Shown here: positions 22,201-29,131 of the stretch, piece by piece
Position numbering within the stretch: position 1 is the first letter of the stretch
Layout: every line of letters starts with the position of its first letter
NCBI GenBank assembly: GCA_964416315.1
Contig: CAYQDR010000049.1
Coordinates: forward strand, 1-31,047
Direction: 5' to 3'
Origin: CAYQDR01 sp964416315
Lineage (GTDB): Bacteria; Methylomirabilota; Methylomirabilia; Rokubacteriales; DASRDR01
DNA length: 31,047 nucleotides
Program-made: the position numbers and the translations under genes
The notes under the pieces: generated by a model
Told to the model about the DNA's origin: nothing
Seen by the model: only the letters and a program-made list of their open reading frames with translations
Database searches by the model: none

Positions 22201-23662
22201 CTTCGAGGCCCACCGGATGGAGCCAGCGAAGACTGTTCGAGAGGATCAGCGGGAACGCCACCCGGAGCGGCAGGTCGGTCTTGAAGAGGTCGAAGCCGAC
22301 GAAGACGGCCTTGCGCTGCGGCTCCTCCACGAGGTAGATGAGCGGGCCGCCTATGGACTCCATCAGCGTCCGCCCGGCCGCGAGTGGCCGGATCCGCAGG
22401 GCCTCCTCGACCGCGACCTTCGAGAGGTCCACGAAGCGCATGATGGGGTGCGAGCGGTCCCAGTCGAGGACGACGGGCTGCTCCATCGTGCCGAGGGGCT
22501 CGATGGGCACATCGCCGGGCACCGCGTTGACGAAGACGAAGCGGCCGCTCCCGACCTTCGGCGGCGAGGTGCTGTCGAGCACCACGGCGTCGTACGCGCC
22601 CATGCCGCCCGCGTACTCGGCCGGCGCCTTGGTCTCGAGCACGACCTGCGGGTCCGCCTTGAGGGCCTTTTCCAGGAACAGATTGCCCGGGCTCACCAGG
22701 AGCACCTTGAGCTTCCGGGGCGCGGGGATCACGCCGTGGACCACGTTGTCCACGTCCAGGTCGTCGCGCACTGCCGCCTCGACGCGCACCGTACCGCCGC
22801 CCTGGTGGGTGAACGGCACGATGACGTTCCGCTTGACCTGAGGGTCGAGCGCGATCGTCTGCTCGCTCACGGTCCTGTCGTCGATCGACACCACGAGCGG
22901 GAACGTCAGGCGCTCGTCCGCGAAGTTGGTCACCGACAGGAACGCCTGGTAGTCGTAGATGCCGTAGTAGCCCTTCCGGACGGCGAATTGCGTGATCCCG
23001 ACGTTGCGCGACCCACCGCCGACGCTGGTCCACCGCACGCGCGGGTCCCCGACCTCCCGCGCCAGCGCGGGGTCGAAGGCGCCGTCTGTGACCACCTGGA
23101 TGCGGACCCGGGGGTCGCTCGGCGGCACGAGGGTCAGGGCGGTGCGGACGGCCTCCCCCAGGTGGTTCTGCAGATCCCGGGCCTCGAGATCGCGCACCGC
23201 GCCCCGGGCGAGGTCCCGGTCTCGCGTGAAGGGAACCCGGATCACTGGGTGGGCCGCCGCCTCGATGATCATCACCTCGGCGCCCCGGCCAGCCTCGTCG
23301 ATCAGCCGCAGCGCCCGGCTCTGCGCCTCGCGGAATCTGGTCGGCGAGACGTCACGCGCCTTCATGGACGCCGAGACGTCCACCACCAGCACGAGCCGGT
23401 CCGTTCCCTTCCCCTGGAGCGTGATCGTCGGCCGGGCGAGCGCGAGCACCAGCAGGAGCAGGGCGAGCGCCTGGAGGAGGAAGAGCGGGTCGAACTGCAG
23501 CCGCTGGAACAGGGCGGAGGCCTGCTGGTCCCGGAACGCCGGCGCCCAGAGCAGGACCGAGGAGACGCGGCGAGGCTGGCGGCGCACCTTGAGGAAGTAG
23601 AGCAGCAGGAGCGGGACCGACAGCCCGAGGAGCAGGAACGCCCAGGGCGCGAGGAAGCTCAC
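19274..23662 (-). CDS. Triple-VWA membrane protein (BatA-like fusion)
   Basis: This is a 1462-residue membrane protein. The N-terminus is a BatA-type domain with two membrane segments (residues 5-24 and 58-78), followed by VWA domain 1 with MIDAS DVSAS at 95-99. A long beta-rich region follows, then membrane segments near 588-605 and 635-650. VWA domain 2 (LLDMSDSVS) is near 660. Next come a glutamine-amidotransferase-like segment at about 885-985 (QVLLVDKDPSQV ... GGLIMIGGEETFGLGG) and VWA domain 3 (VIDRSGSMAMG) near 1005. A C-terminal membrane segment lies near 1420. The usual state is separate BatA and large VWA/GATase-like proteins; here they appear joined in one frame. VWA domains bind partners through metal. 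The GTG at 23662 follows GAGGATC. It is the fourth gene of the MoxR operon, separated from DUF58 by a repeat. Confidence 0.88.
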   Translation of the reverse strand: MSFLAPWAFLLLGLSVPLLLLYFLKVRRQPRRVSSVLLWAPAFRDQQASALFQRLQFDPLFLLQALALLLLVLALARPTITLQGKGTDRLVLVVDVSASMKARDVSPTRFREAQSRALRLIDEAGRGAEVMIIEAAAHPVIRVPFTRDRDLARGAVRDLEARDLQNHLGEAVRTALTLVPPSDPRVRIQVVTDGAFDPALAREVGDPRVRWTSVGGGSRNVGITQFAVRKGYYGIYDYQAFLSVTNFADERLTFPLVVSIDDRTVSEQTIALDPQVKRNVIVPFTHQGGGTVRVEAAVRDDLDVDNVVHGVIPAPRKLKVLLVSPGNLFLEKALKADPQVVLETKAPAEYAGGMGAYDAVVLDSTSPPKVGSGRFVFVNAVPGDVPIEPLGTMEQPVVLDWDRSHPIMRFVDLSKVAVEEALRIRPLAAGRTLMESIGGPLIYLVEEPQRKAVFVGFDLFKTDLPLRVAFPLILSNSLRWLHPVGLEGEHLMVAAGTPFLLTVEHGVEQATVRDAVGRTHKAQITRGALSFAQTDRVGVYTLVTGQREVPFAANLVATAESNIRPQPLPEPGSVAAAGGPDVFTYQRELWGALLVLALLTLVVEAWLYWRRQAAGRWVLPPRRVDRWAVGARCAGVLLLLWALTQPQFSRWIDRQNVFFLLDMSDSVSLAAREAAYRYATTALEGMKEDDRAGLIVFARDAQLAEPLRPKPSLGRPQPPGFTLATNVERAIQLALASFPRGEAGRVVLLSDGRENAGKALGAAQAAKHAGVPIYYSPLGLTFAQEVVVEQLLLPGEVKFGEPFYAKAVVNSVKETAGRLSLFRNGEFLGSQVVRLTAGKNVLTYRQALEQSGVHVYQALVEVERDVIEENNRAIGLTVVRGRPQVLLVDKDPSQVTNFVAALRAQHIDVRAGGPEELPTAMPALEKYDALILSNMSALRMSPRQMTLVRDYVRDQGGGLIMIGGEETFGLGGLYRTPIEEALPVTMEVKQKIEIPSLAVMLVIDRSGSMAMGMKDNDKVNKLEVAKEASHLVVDLLDERNEVGILSFDTEFVWHVPIQSARDKRAIHREISAVKAGGGTDGYPAVREAYKALYDRDALLKHVIFLSDGQMTRGDFASLIRRMVKDKVTVSGVAIGSDADIQLMVDIAKWGRGRFYFTEETLTVPRIFTLETQLASKAALIEQPFRPVVTNQYHETIQDIDWSKAPPLGGYVATTMKGTADQLLMTHQEDPLMAAWRYGLGRSVVFTADTKAKWAILWLRWRDFNKFWAQTVRWVLRAGARADTTATVERRDGQAVVTVDAVDPKGEFINFLDTQLGVVNPDKSQNVVELEQVAPGRYRGIFPAREEGVYLAGLSQRRDQQLIGSQIVGTVVPYAQEFRELGPNEVGLREISELTGGGGLGDPKEAFTLNRRRSRVATDLWPWLVGLVTLTLVPEIALRRVGPALGQVTRWVGRRKREVGGHA

Positions 23663-23715
23663 CGCGCGATCCTCAATCGTCGCGAGCTGGAATCGCGAGT
23701 TGTGCGCAGGCTCGA

Positions 23716-23835
23716 GCCGGGCCGAGAACCGAGCAGATCAAGGACGCAGGGAGGAGGCGGCCCGAGGCGTATGCCGCATACGTTGAGGGCCGACGACGAC
23801 CGAGGACGCCGAGATGCGACGGTTATCGGCACGGC
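23716..23835 (-). repeat. Dispersed inverted-repeat element, medium copy (120 bp)
   Basis: Ends are GCCGGGCCGAGAACCG (23716-23731) and CGGTTATCGGCACGGC (23820-23835). The interior has AGGACGCAGGGAGGAGGC, the palindrome CGTATG-CCG-CATACG (23768-23782) and GACGACGACCGAGGACGCC, nearly as in the long copy at 8611-8840. It starts 2 bases after the DUF58 stop and fills most of the 175-bp gap to the VWA gene. No gene is seen in the gap. Confidence 0.87.
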
Positions 23836-23837
23836 GT

Positions 23838-24761
23838 TCACTGCAGCAGGCTCCCCTTCAGCCGGCGTAGGAGCAGGTCGTCGAGGGCGAGGTCCGTCGT
23901 CACGCGCACGTAGTTCAGCTCGTTCCCCCGGCAGAATCCCTCGACACCCGCCAGGAACGCGCCGAGCCGCTGCTCGTAGGCCCGCAGCGTCTCGGCGTCC
24001 ATCGACACCTCCCGCACTTCGCCGGACTCGGCGTCCACCAGCTCCAGGTCGCCCCCGAACGGGGGCTCGAGCTCCTCCCGCGACAGGAGGTGGATCACGT
24101 GCGTGTCGAACCGCCGCTCCATGAGGGCGCGCAGGCCGCTCTCGTACCCGGCGGGGTCCAGGAAGTCGGAGATGACGATCGCCACGCCCGGGTCCTTCGC
24201 CCGGAGGGCGTACTGCTCCAGCGAGCCGCTGAGCGCCGTCCGCCCACCGACCGACAGGTCTGTCAGAAACTGCCCGACCGGCAGGAACTGGTTCCGGCCG
24301 CGCGTGGGCAGCCAGCCCTCCGAGACGCGGTCGCGGAAGACCGCGACACCAACGCGCTCGAGGTTCACGAAGCCGATGAAGGCGAGCGCGGCCGCGAGCC
24401 GCACCGCGTACTGGAACTTGGTGGGCGTCCCGAAGTCCATGGACGCGCTGGCGTCCAGGATCAGGTGGATGCAGAGGTCCTCCTCGTCCATGAAGAGCTT
24501 GAGGTAGAGGCGGTTGAGCCGCCCGAAGGCGTTCCAGTCCACGTAGCGAAGGTCGTCCCCGACCTCGTAGGGCCGGTAGTCGGCGAACTCCACGCTCGAC
24601 CCCTTGCGCGGGCTCTTCCGCTCGCCCTTGACCCGTCCGACGTGCGGGCGGTGGGAGACGAACGTCAGGCGCTCGAGCTGCATGAGGAAGGCGTTGGAGA
24701 AGAAGCGGGGCGCGTGCGTGCGAGGTTCTGCCGGCTGCTCGCCGGCGGTCGCCCGGAGCAT
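23838..24761 (-). CDS. DUF58 domain protein
   Basis: This 307-residue cytoplasmic protein shows the DUF58 signature RKSPRKGSSVEFADYRPYEV followed by GDDLRYVDWNAFGRLNRLYLK. A VWA-like domain follows with LILDASASMDFGTPTKF (DxSxS). The ATG at 24761 overlaps the TAA of the upstream membrane gene (TAATG). DUF58 proteins nearly always accompany MoxR ATPases and VWA proteins; the group is thought to act in chaperone-like activation or envelope maintenance, but the precise role is not established. Its stop is abutted by the 120-bp repeat. Confidence 0.92.
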   Translation of the reverse strand: MLRATAGEQPAEPRTHAPRFFSNAFLMQLERLTFVSHRPHVGRVKGERKSPRKGSSVEFADYRPYEVGDDLRYVDWNAFGRLNRLYLKLFMDEEDLCIHLILDASASMDFGTPTKFQYAVRLAAALAFIGFVNLERVGVAVFRDRVSEGWLPTRGRNQFLPVGQFLTDLSVGGRTALSGSLEQYALRAKDPGVAIVISDFLDPAGYESGLRALMERRFDTHVIHLLSREELEPPFGGDLELVDAESGEVREVSMDAETLRAYEQRLGAFLAGVEGFCRGNELNYVRVTTDLALDDLLLRRLKGSLLQ

Positions 24762-26221
24762 TACCGCTCCTCGAGGGACTGGAAGTACTCCTTGACCTGG
24801 CTCCGGTAGTCGAAGGGAATGCTCTCCTTGGCGAGGGCGTCCTCCATCATCTTGCGATACTGCGAGTACACGCTCATGTACGGCAGCCGCGACGGATTCC
24901 GCGCCCCCCGCCCCATCATGTTCGTGTCGTACGCCTCCTTGCGCCCCTTGCGCGCCTGTCCTTCGACGCCCATGTCGATCGGCGACTGGCCGAGCCGTCC
25001 CGTGGGGTCTCCGCGCCATCCCGGGTTCGTCCCCTTGCCGGGAAGCGAGCCCTCGAACTCCCCGAAGTCCGGCTCGCCGTCCCCGCCGGCGCCCCGGCTC
25101 GCGTCGCGGCCCCGGCCGCCCCGGTCCCGGCCCCCCTCGAGACCCTTGCCCCCCCGCTCTCGCTCCTCCATGGCGCGCATCTTGCCGAGCGCCCGCTCCA
25201 TCGCGTCCAGGGCCCGCGACATCTGGCCCTGCTCGAGTGCCTCGGAGCCTTCCCAGACGTCCTGACTCCAGTCTCCCTCCCCGCCCGGACTCCCGCCCCG
25301 GCGCCCCATCCGATTCATCTCTTCGAGGAGCTGGCGAAGCCGCTCCCGGGAGAGCTGGTTGGGGTCGATGCCGCTCAGCAGCGTGCGCGACTTGCGGAAC
25401 ACCACCTTGTACGGGCTCTGCGTGAAGTCCCGCTGCAGGTCCGGCAGGCTGTCCGCCCGCTCGAGCAGCCGGAGCCGCTCGTCCCCTTGCTTGAGGAAGC
25501 TCGAGAAGTCCGGTCGCTTCTGGGCCACGCTCGTGTCCTTGAACACGGCGGCGAGGTCCCCGCGCGCCTGCTCGGGGGTCGGCGCCTGTCGCTGCGCGTA
25601 CTCCCGCTCCTGCAGCTCCACGCGCTCGGCCCGCTCGGGGCGCTTCGCCGCAGGCCGGTCGGCGACCTGGGGCGCCTCGGCCTTCGTCCGCTGCTGCTCC
25701 GGCTCCTGCCCCGGAGTCAGGGGCGCCACGATGTCCTCGGGCAACGGCACCGGCGGGAGGTACGGCAGGATCGCCAGCGCGAGCACGGGGATCGGGATCA
25801 GCCGCGCCTCGCGCGGCCAGCGCCAGGGGACTGCCCGCCGCGGATCGAGACCCTGCGCGCGGTCCGCCGCATCGCGGATCGCCGCCAGGGCGAGCGCGGT
25901 CTCGTCGCGCGCGGCCAGCAGCTCGAGCGCGGTCGCCACGCGGTCGTGGAGCCCGAAGGCGCGGTCGACCACCTGGGACGCGTCGCCCGGCGGGACCCGG
26001 AGCAGGAGCCCGGAGAGCACACCGGCGAGCAGGCCCGCCCCCGCCAGGCCCGCCGCGAGCGCGAGGGCGACGGGGCCGAGGAGCGAGCGGAACGCGACGG
26101 GAAGGACGGCCAGGACGAGCCCCCACGCGAGCCCGCGCAGGCCGTAGAAGACGGCGCGGCGCAGCCGAATCACTCGGATGAGCCGCCGAACCGTGAGTCG
26201 GAGCGCCGCAGCGTCGTCCAT
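24761..26221 (-). CDS. Membrane protein of MoxR/VWA operon (DUF4175-like layout)
   Basis: This 486-residue protein has two N-terminal membrane helices (about 24-45 and 48-75) and a third hydrophobic stretch (about 140-155). The remaining two thirds are soluble, charged and Gln/Glu/Arg rich. Residues about 340-430 are low-complexity, rich in Gly, Arg and Asp (GKGLEGGRDRGGRGRDASRG). The end resumes an ordered pattern, SVYSQYRKMMEDALAKESI. The layout recalls DUF4175-type proteins found in Bat/MoxR clusters, but the family name is tentative. It lies 24 bases after moxR and overlaps the DUF58 gene by one base. Confidence 0.82.
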   Translation of the reverse strand: MDDAAALRLTVRRLIRVIRLRRAVFYGLRGLAWGLVLAVLPVAFRSLLGPVALALAAGLAGAGLLAGVLSGLLLRVPPGDASQVVDRAFGLHDRVATALELLAARDETALALAAIRDAADRAQGLDPRRAVPWRWPREARLIPIPVLALAILPYLPPVPLPEDIVAPLTPGQEPEQQRTKAEAPQVADRPAAKRPERAERVELQEREYAQRQAPTPEQARGDLAAVFKDTSVAQKRPDFSSFLKQGDERLRLLERADSLPDLQRDFTQSPYKVVFRKSRTLLSGIDPNQLSRERLRQLLEEMNRMGRRGGSPGGEGDWSQDVWEGSEALEQGQMSRALDAMERALGKMRAMEERERGGKGLEGGRDRGGRGRDASRGAGGDGEPDFGEFEGSLPGKGTNPGWRGDPTGRLGQSPIDMGVEGQARKGRKEAYDTNMMGRGARNPSRLPYMSVYSQYRKMMEDALAKESIPFDYRSQVKEYFQSLEER

Positions 26222-26245
26222 CGTGCCTCCTGCCGGGGTCGAGCC

Positions 26246-27256
26246 TTAGCGGAGGAACACCTCCTTGCCCTCCCGCGTTGCAGTCTCGGCGGCTTCCACC
26301 ACCTCCAGGATCAGGCGGTCCGCGTCGATCCCCTCCGCCTCTCCCTCGAAGTTCATGATGATCCGGTGACGCATGGCGGGGAGCGCGATCGCCTTCAAGT
26401 CCTCGAGGCTCACGTTGAACCGCCCCGCGCGGAGCGCGAGCACCTTCCCCCCGAGCACGAGCGCCTGGGCCGCACGGGGGCTCGCCCCGTACCGGAGGTA
26501 CTTGCGGGTCACTTCGGGCGCCCCCTCCCACTGCGGGTGCGTCGCCATGACGGCCAGCGAGGCGAACGTGCGCACGTGGCTCGCGATCGGGACCTCCCGG
26601 ACCAGCTCCCGGAAGGCGAGGACCTGCTCCGCGGTCATCACCCGGTCGGTCGTCGGCTCCTGGGGCCGGGTCGTCCGGTCCACGATCTCGTTGAGCTCCT
26701 CGATGGCCGGGTACCGGACCTTCAGCTTGAAGACGAACCGGTCGAGCTGCGCCTCCGGCAGGGGGTAGGTTCCCTCCATCTCGATCGGGTTCTGGGTCGC
26801 CAGAACGAAGAACGGCATCGGGAGCCGGTGGCTGACCCCCGCGACGGTGACGGACCCCTCCTGCATGCCCTCGAGGAGGGCCGACTGCGTCTTGGGCGTG
26901 GCACGGTTCACCTCGTCCGCCAGGACGACGTGGGCGAAGACCGGACCCCGCTGGAACTGGAAGTGCCGCCGCCCCCCCGTGTCCTCGACGATGATGTTGG
27001 TGCCGATGATGTCCGCCGGCATGAGGTCGGGCGTGAACTGGATCCGGGCGAAGGAGAGGTCGAGGCACGCCGCCAGGGTGCGGACCAGCAGCGTCTTGCC
27101 GAGGCCGGGGACGCCCTCGAGGAGGACGTGGCCACCCGCGAAGAGGCAGACGAGGACCTGCTCGACGATCTCCTCGTGGCCGACGATGACCTTGTGGACC
27201 TCGTTCTTCAGCTGCTCGTAGCTTCGAACGAAGGTCTCGGTCCGCTCATCGGCCAT
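26246..27256 (-). CDS. moxR: MoxR-family AAA ATPase
   Basis: This 336-residue AAA+ ATPase of the MoxR class has Walker A GVPGLGKT (48-55), Walker B VVLADEVNRA, sensor region VLATQNPIEMEGTYPLPEAQ and the lid motif GASPRAAQALVLGGK. MoxR proteins act as chaperones with VWA partners. The ATG at 27256 is preferred because GGGAGG lies 6 bases before it; another ATG at 27262 has no spacing. The same frame stays open upstream into the pseudogene at 27351-27672, which could mislead gene callers into a fused product. It leads the five-gene operon and has a promoter with a perfect -10. Confidence 0.95.
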   Translation of the reverse strand: MADERTETFVRSYEQLKNEVHKVIVGHEEIVEQVLVCLFAGGHVLLEGVPGLGKTLLVRTLAACLDLSFARIQFTPDLMPADIIGTNIIVEDTGGRRHFQFQRGPVFAHVVLADEVNRATPKTQSALLEGMQEGSVTVAGVSHRLPMPFFVLATQNPIEMEGTYPLPEAQLDRFVFKLKVRYPAIEELNEIVDRTTRPQEPTTDRVMTAEQVLAFRELVREVPIASHVRTFASLAVMATHPQWEGAPEVTRKYLRYGASPRAAQALVLGGKVLALRAGRFNVSLEDLKAIALPAMRHRIIMNFEGEAEGIDADRLILEVVEAAETATREGKEVFLR

Positions 27257-27299
27257 GTCCATCCTCCCTGGAGAGAGACCAGGCGCCGCTCGTGGCCCC

Positions 27300-27327
27300 A
27301 TTATACGGCCGCCCGCGAGGTCGGCAA
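27300..27327 (-). promoter_or_regulatory. Sigma-70 promoter of the moxR operon
   Basis: On the minus strand TTGCCG (27322-27327), a 16-bp spacer and a perfect TATAAT (27300-27305) precede moxR. The expected leader is about 37 bases and ends in GGGAGG. Confidence 0.7.
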
Positions 27328-27350
27328 CCGATTTCTCGGGGGGATCGCCC

Positions 27351-27672
27351 TCACGGGGTGCGGTAGCGCTCCTCCAGCTCGCGATAGCGCGAGAGCCCGA
27401 CGATCCGGTGTCCGCGTCCGCGATCACCGGGATCCGGACGGTGGCCGCGATCCGTCGGATCTGCTCGACCATCTCCGTCATGGTGGCGAGCCCGATGTCG
27501 GGGAGGCCGAGGTGCCCGACCGCCACCCCGGAGCCGGTGACGTAGACCGCCTCGAACCCGGCCTCCTCGACGACGCGGGCGGAGAGGGGGTCCCAGGCTC
27601 CCGGCGCCAGGAGGAGCCGCGGCTGGGCGAGGAGCTGGCGAGGAGCTGGCGGAGTGTGGTCGTCGTGCGCAC
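27351..27672 (-). pseudogene. Isocitrate lyase/PEP mutase family pseudogene
   Basis: This is the remnant of a roughly 290-residue family member (methylisocitrate lyase / carboxyphosphonoenolpyruvate mutase type). Two lesions are visible. An 11-bp unit, GCGAGGAGCTG, is tandemly duplicated (27627-27637, 27638-27648) and shifts the frame after LRQLLA. Beyond it the correct frame reads LLLAPGAWDPLSARVVEEAG, EAVYVTGSGVAVGHLGLPDI and IPVIADADTG, the family active-site string. Then, near 27403-27405, the sequence jumps to IVGLSRYRELEERYRTP and a stop, the family C-terminus, so about 160-180 codons are missing. The original GTG (27672) sits 5 bases after AGGAGGG and 12 bases from the livF stop, so it was the last gene of the LIV operon. 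Confidence 0.88.
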
Positions 27673-27683
27673 ATGACCCTCCT

Positions 27684-28406
27684 TCACAATCCGAGGTACG
27701 CCTTCCGGACCTCTTCCCGGGCGAGGAGCTCGCGCGCCGCGCCCTGGAGCGCGACGGCGCCGTGCTCGAGCACGTACGCCCGGTGAGCGACGGCGAGGGA
27801 CCGCTGGACGTTCTGCTCCACGAGCAGCACAGGCATCCCCTGGGCGTTGATCGCGTGGATCACCTCGAGGATCCGGTCGACCACCATCGGGGCGAGGCCG
27901 AGCGAGGGTTCGTCCAGCATGAGGAGCCGCGGACCGCTCATCAAGCTCCGCCCGATGGCGAGCATCTGCTGTTCGCCGCCCGAGAGGGTTCCCGCCGCCT
28001 GCCGCCGGCGCTCGGCCAGGATGGGGAAGAGCGCCAGCACGCGCGCGAGCGCCTCCGCGCGCCGGGCCTTCGCCGCGGGCAGGTAGGCGCCGAGATCGAG
28101 GTTCTCCTGGACCGTCAGGGACGGGAAGATCTTCCTCCCCTCGGGAACCTGCACGAGCCCGCGGGCCACGATCTCGTACGGGGCCAGCCCGTCGATCCGC
28201 TCGCCGCCGAAGCGGATCGCGCCGCCGATGGGTCGAATGAGACCCGAGACGGCCCGGAGCGTCGTCGTCTTCCCCGCCCCGTTCGCCCCGACGAGCGCGA
28301 CGATCTCGGCCGAGCCCACCTCGAGCGTGACGTCGCGCAGCACCAGGACGTCGCCGTAGCCGGCCCGGAGCCGCTCGACGGCCAGCACGGACCCCTCACT
28401 CGGCAC
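27684..28406 (-). CDS. livF: LIV-type ABC transporter ATP-binding protein LivF (second system)
   Basis: This 240-residue ATPase has Walker A GANGAGKTTT, the LivF string VPEGRKIFPSLTVQENL, signature LSGGEQQMLAIGRSLM, Walker B LLMLDEPSLGLAP and H-loop region LLVEQNV, ending RKAYLGL. It powers import together with LivG through LivH and LivM. The GTG at 28406 overlaps livG by 11 bases; a GTG at 28385 is an alternative that would remove the overlap. It differs clearly from the first LivF at 788-1570 and belongs to a separate transporter. It is followed by the isocitrate-lyase-family pseudogene. Confidence 0.95.
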   Translation of the reverse strand: MPSEGSVLAVERLRAGYGDVLVLRDVTLEVGSAEIVALVGANGAGKTTTLRAVSGLIRPIGGAIRFGGERIDGLAPYEIVARGLVQVPEGRKIFPSLTVQENLDLGAYLPAAKARRAEALARVLALFPILAERRRQAAGTLSGGEQQMLAIGRSLMSGPRLLMLDEPSLGLAPMVVDRILEVIHAINAQGMPVLLVEQNVQRSLAVAHRAYVLEHGAVALQGAARELLAREEVRKAYLGL

Positions 28407-29118
28407 GGGCCGACCCCAGGTATGCCTCGATCACGCGCGGGTCGCGAGCCACGGCCTCGGGCGGCCCCTCCGCGATCTTCTCGCCGTGGTCGAGGACGAC
28501 GATGCGGTCCGAGAGCGCCATGACCGCCCGGAGCACATGCTCGATCACCAGCACCGTGAGCCCTTCGGCCCGGAGCTGCCGGCAGAGCCCCATCATCGTC
28601 GCGACCTCCGCAGGTCCGAGCCCCGCCATCACCTCGTCCAGGAGCAGGACGCGCGGGCGGGTGGCAAGCGCGCGGGCCACCTCGAGCCGCTTCCGCTCCG
28701 CGAGCGTCAGGGTTCGCGCCTCGTGCTCAGCCTTGGCCGCGAGGCCGACGAAGGCGAGGGCGCGGAGCGCGCCCTCGCGCGCCGCCCCCACCTCGCGGAC
28801 GCGGGTGAACGCGCCGACCATCACGTTCGCCAGCACCGTGAGCCCGGGGAACGGCTGCACGATCTGGAAGGTACGCGCGATGCCCAGGCGGCAGACCGCG
28901 TGCGGGCGGAGGCCGATGATCGTCCGCCCGTCGAAGCGCACGTCGCCGGCCGTCGGCCGGTGGTGGCCGGCGATCAGGTGGAAGAGCGTGGTCTTCCCGG
29001 CGCCGTTCGGACCGATGATCCCGAGGAGCTCGCCAGCCGCGACGTCGAACTCCACCCTCGAGACGGCCGCGAGGCCCCCGAACCGCTTGCTGAGCCCCCG
29101 CACCTCGAGGAGCGCCAC
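28396..29118 (-). CDS. livG: LIV-type ABC transporter ATP-binding protein LivG (second system)
   Basis: This 240-residue ATPase has Walker A GPNGAGKTT, the LivG string GIARTFQIVQPFPGLTVLAN, degenerate signature LTLAERKRLEVARAL, Walker B VLLLDEVMAGLGPAE (Val in place of the common Pro after DE) and H-loop region VLVIEHVLR. Its GTG start at 29118 lies 13 bases after the livM stop. Gene order livH-livM-livG-livF is classic. The D-E-V variant after Walker B is common among LivG proteins and is not a defect. Confidence 0.95.
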   Translation of the reverse strand: MALLEVRGLSKRFGGLAAVSRVEFDVAAGELLGIIGPNGAGKTTLFHLIAGHHRPTAGDVRFDGRTIIGLRPHAVCRLGIARTFQIVQPFPGLTVLANVMVGAFTRVREVGAAREGALRALAFVGLAAKAEHEARTLTLAERKRLEVARALATRPRVLLLDEVMAGLGPAEVATMMGLCRQLRAEGLTVLVIEHVLRAVMALSDRIVVLDHGEKIAEGPPEAVARDPRVIEAYLGSARAE

Positions 29119-29131
29119 GGCCGGACGCCCC

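Noticed and set aside
19985..24124. A 1379-codon open frame on the plus strand opposite the VWA gene
   Set aside because: It is an antisense shadow produced by high GC: very rich in Arg, Pro, Gly and His, with no domain pattern. The minus-strand frame has clear VWA motifs.
23838..27068. A 1076-codon minus-strand frame spanning DUF58 and beyond
   Set aside because: Only its last 307 codons are real (DUF58). The rest is an out-of-frame reading of the membrane protein and moxR.
26246..27526. A fused isocitrate-lyase-fragment/MoxR protein
   Set aside because: The frame happens to be open from the pseudogene into moxR, but moxR has its own promoter, ribosome site and a family-consistent ATG at 27256.
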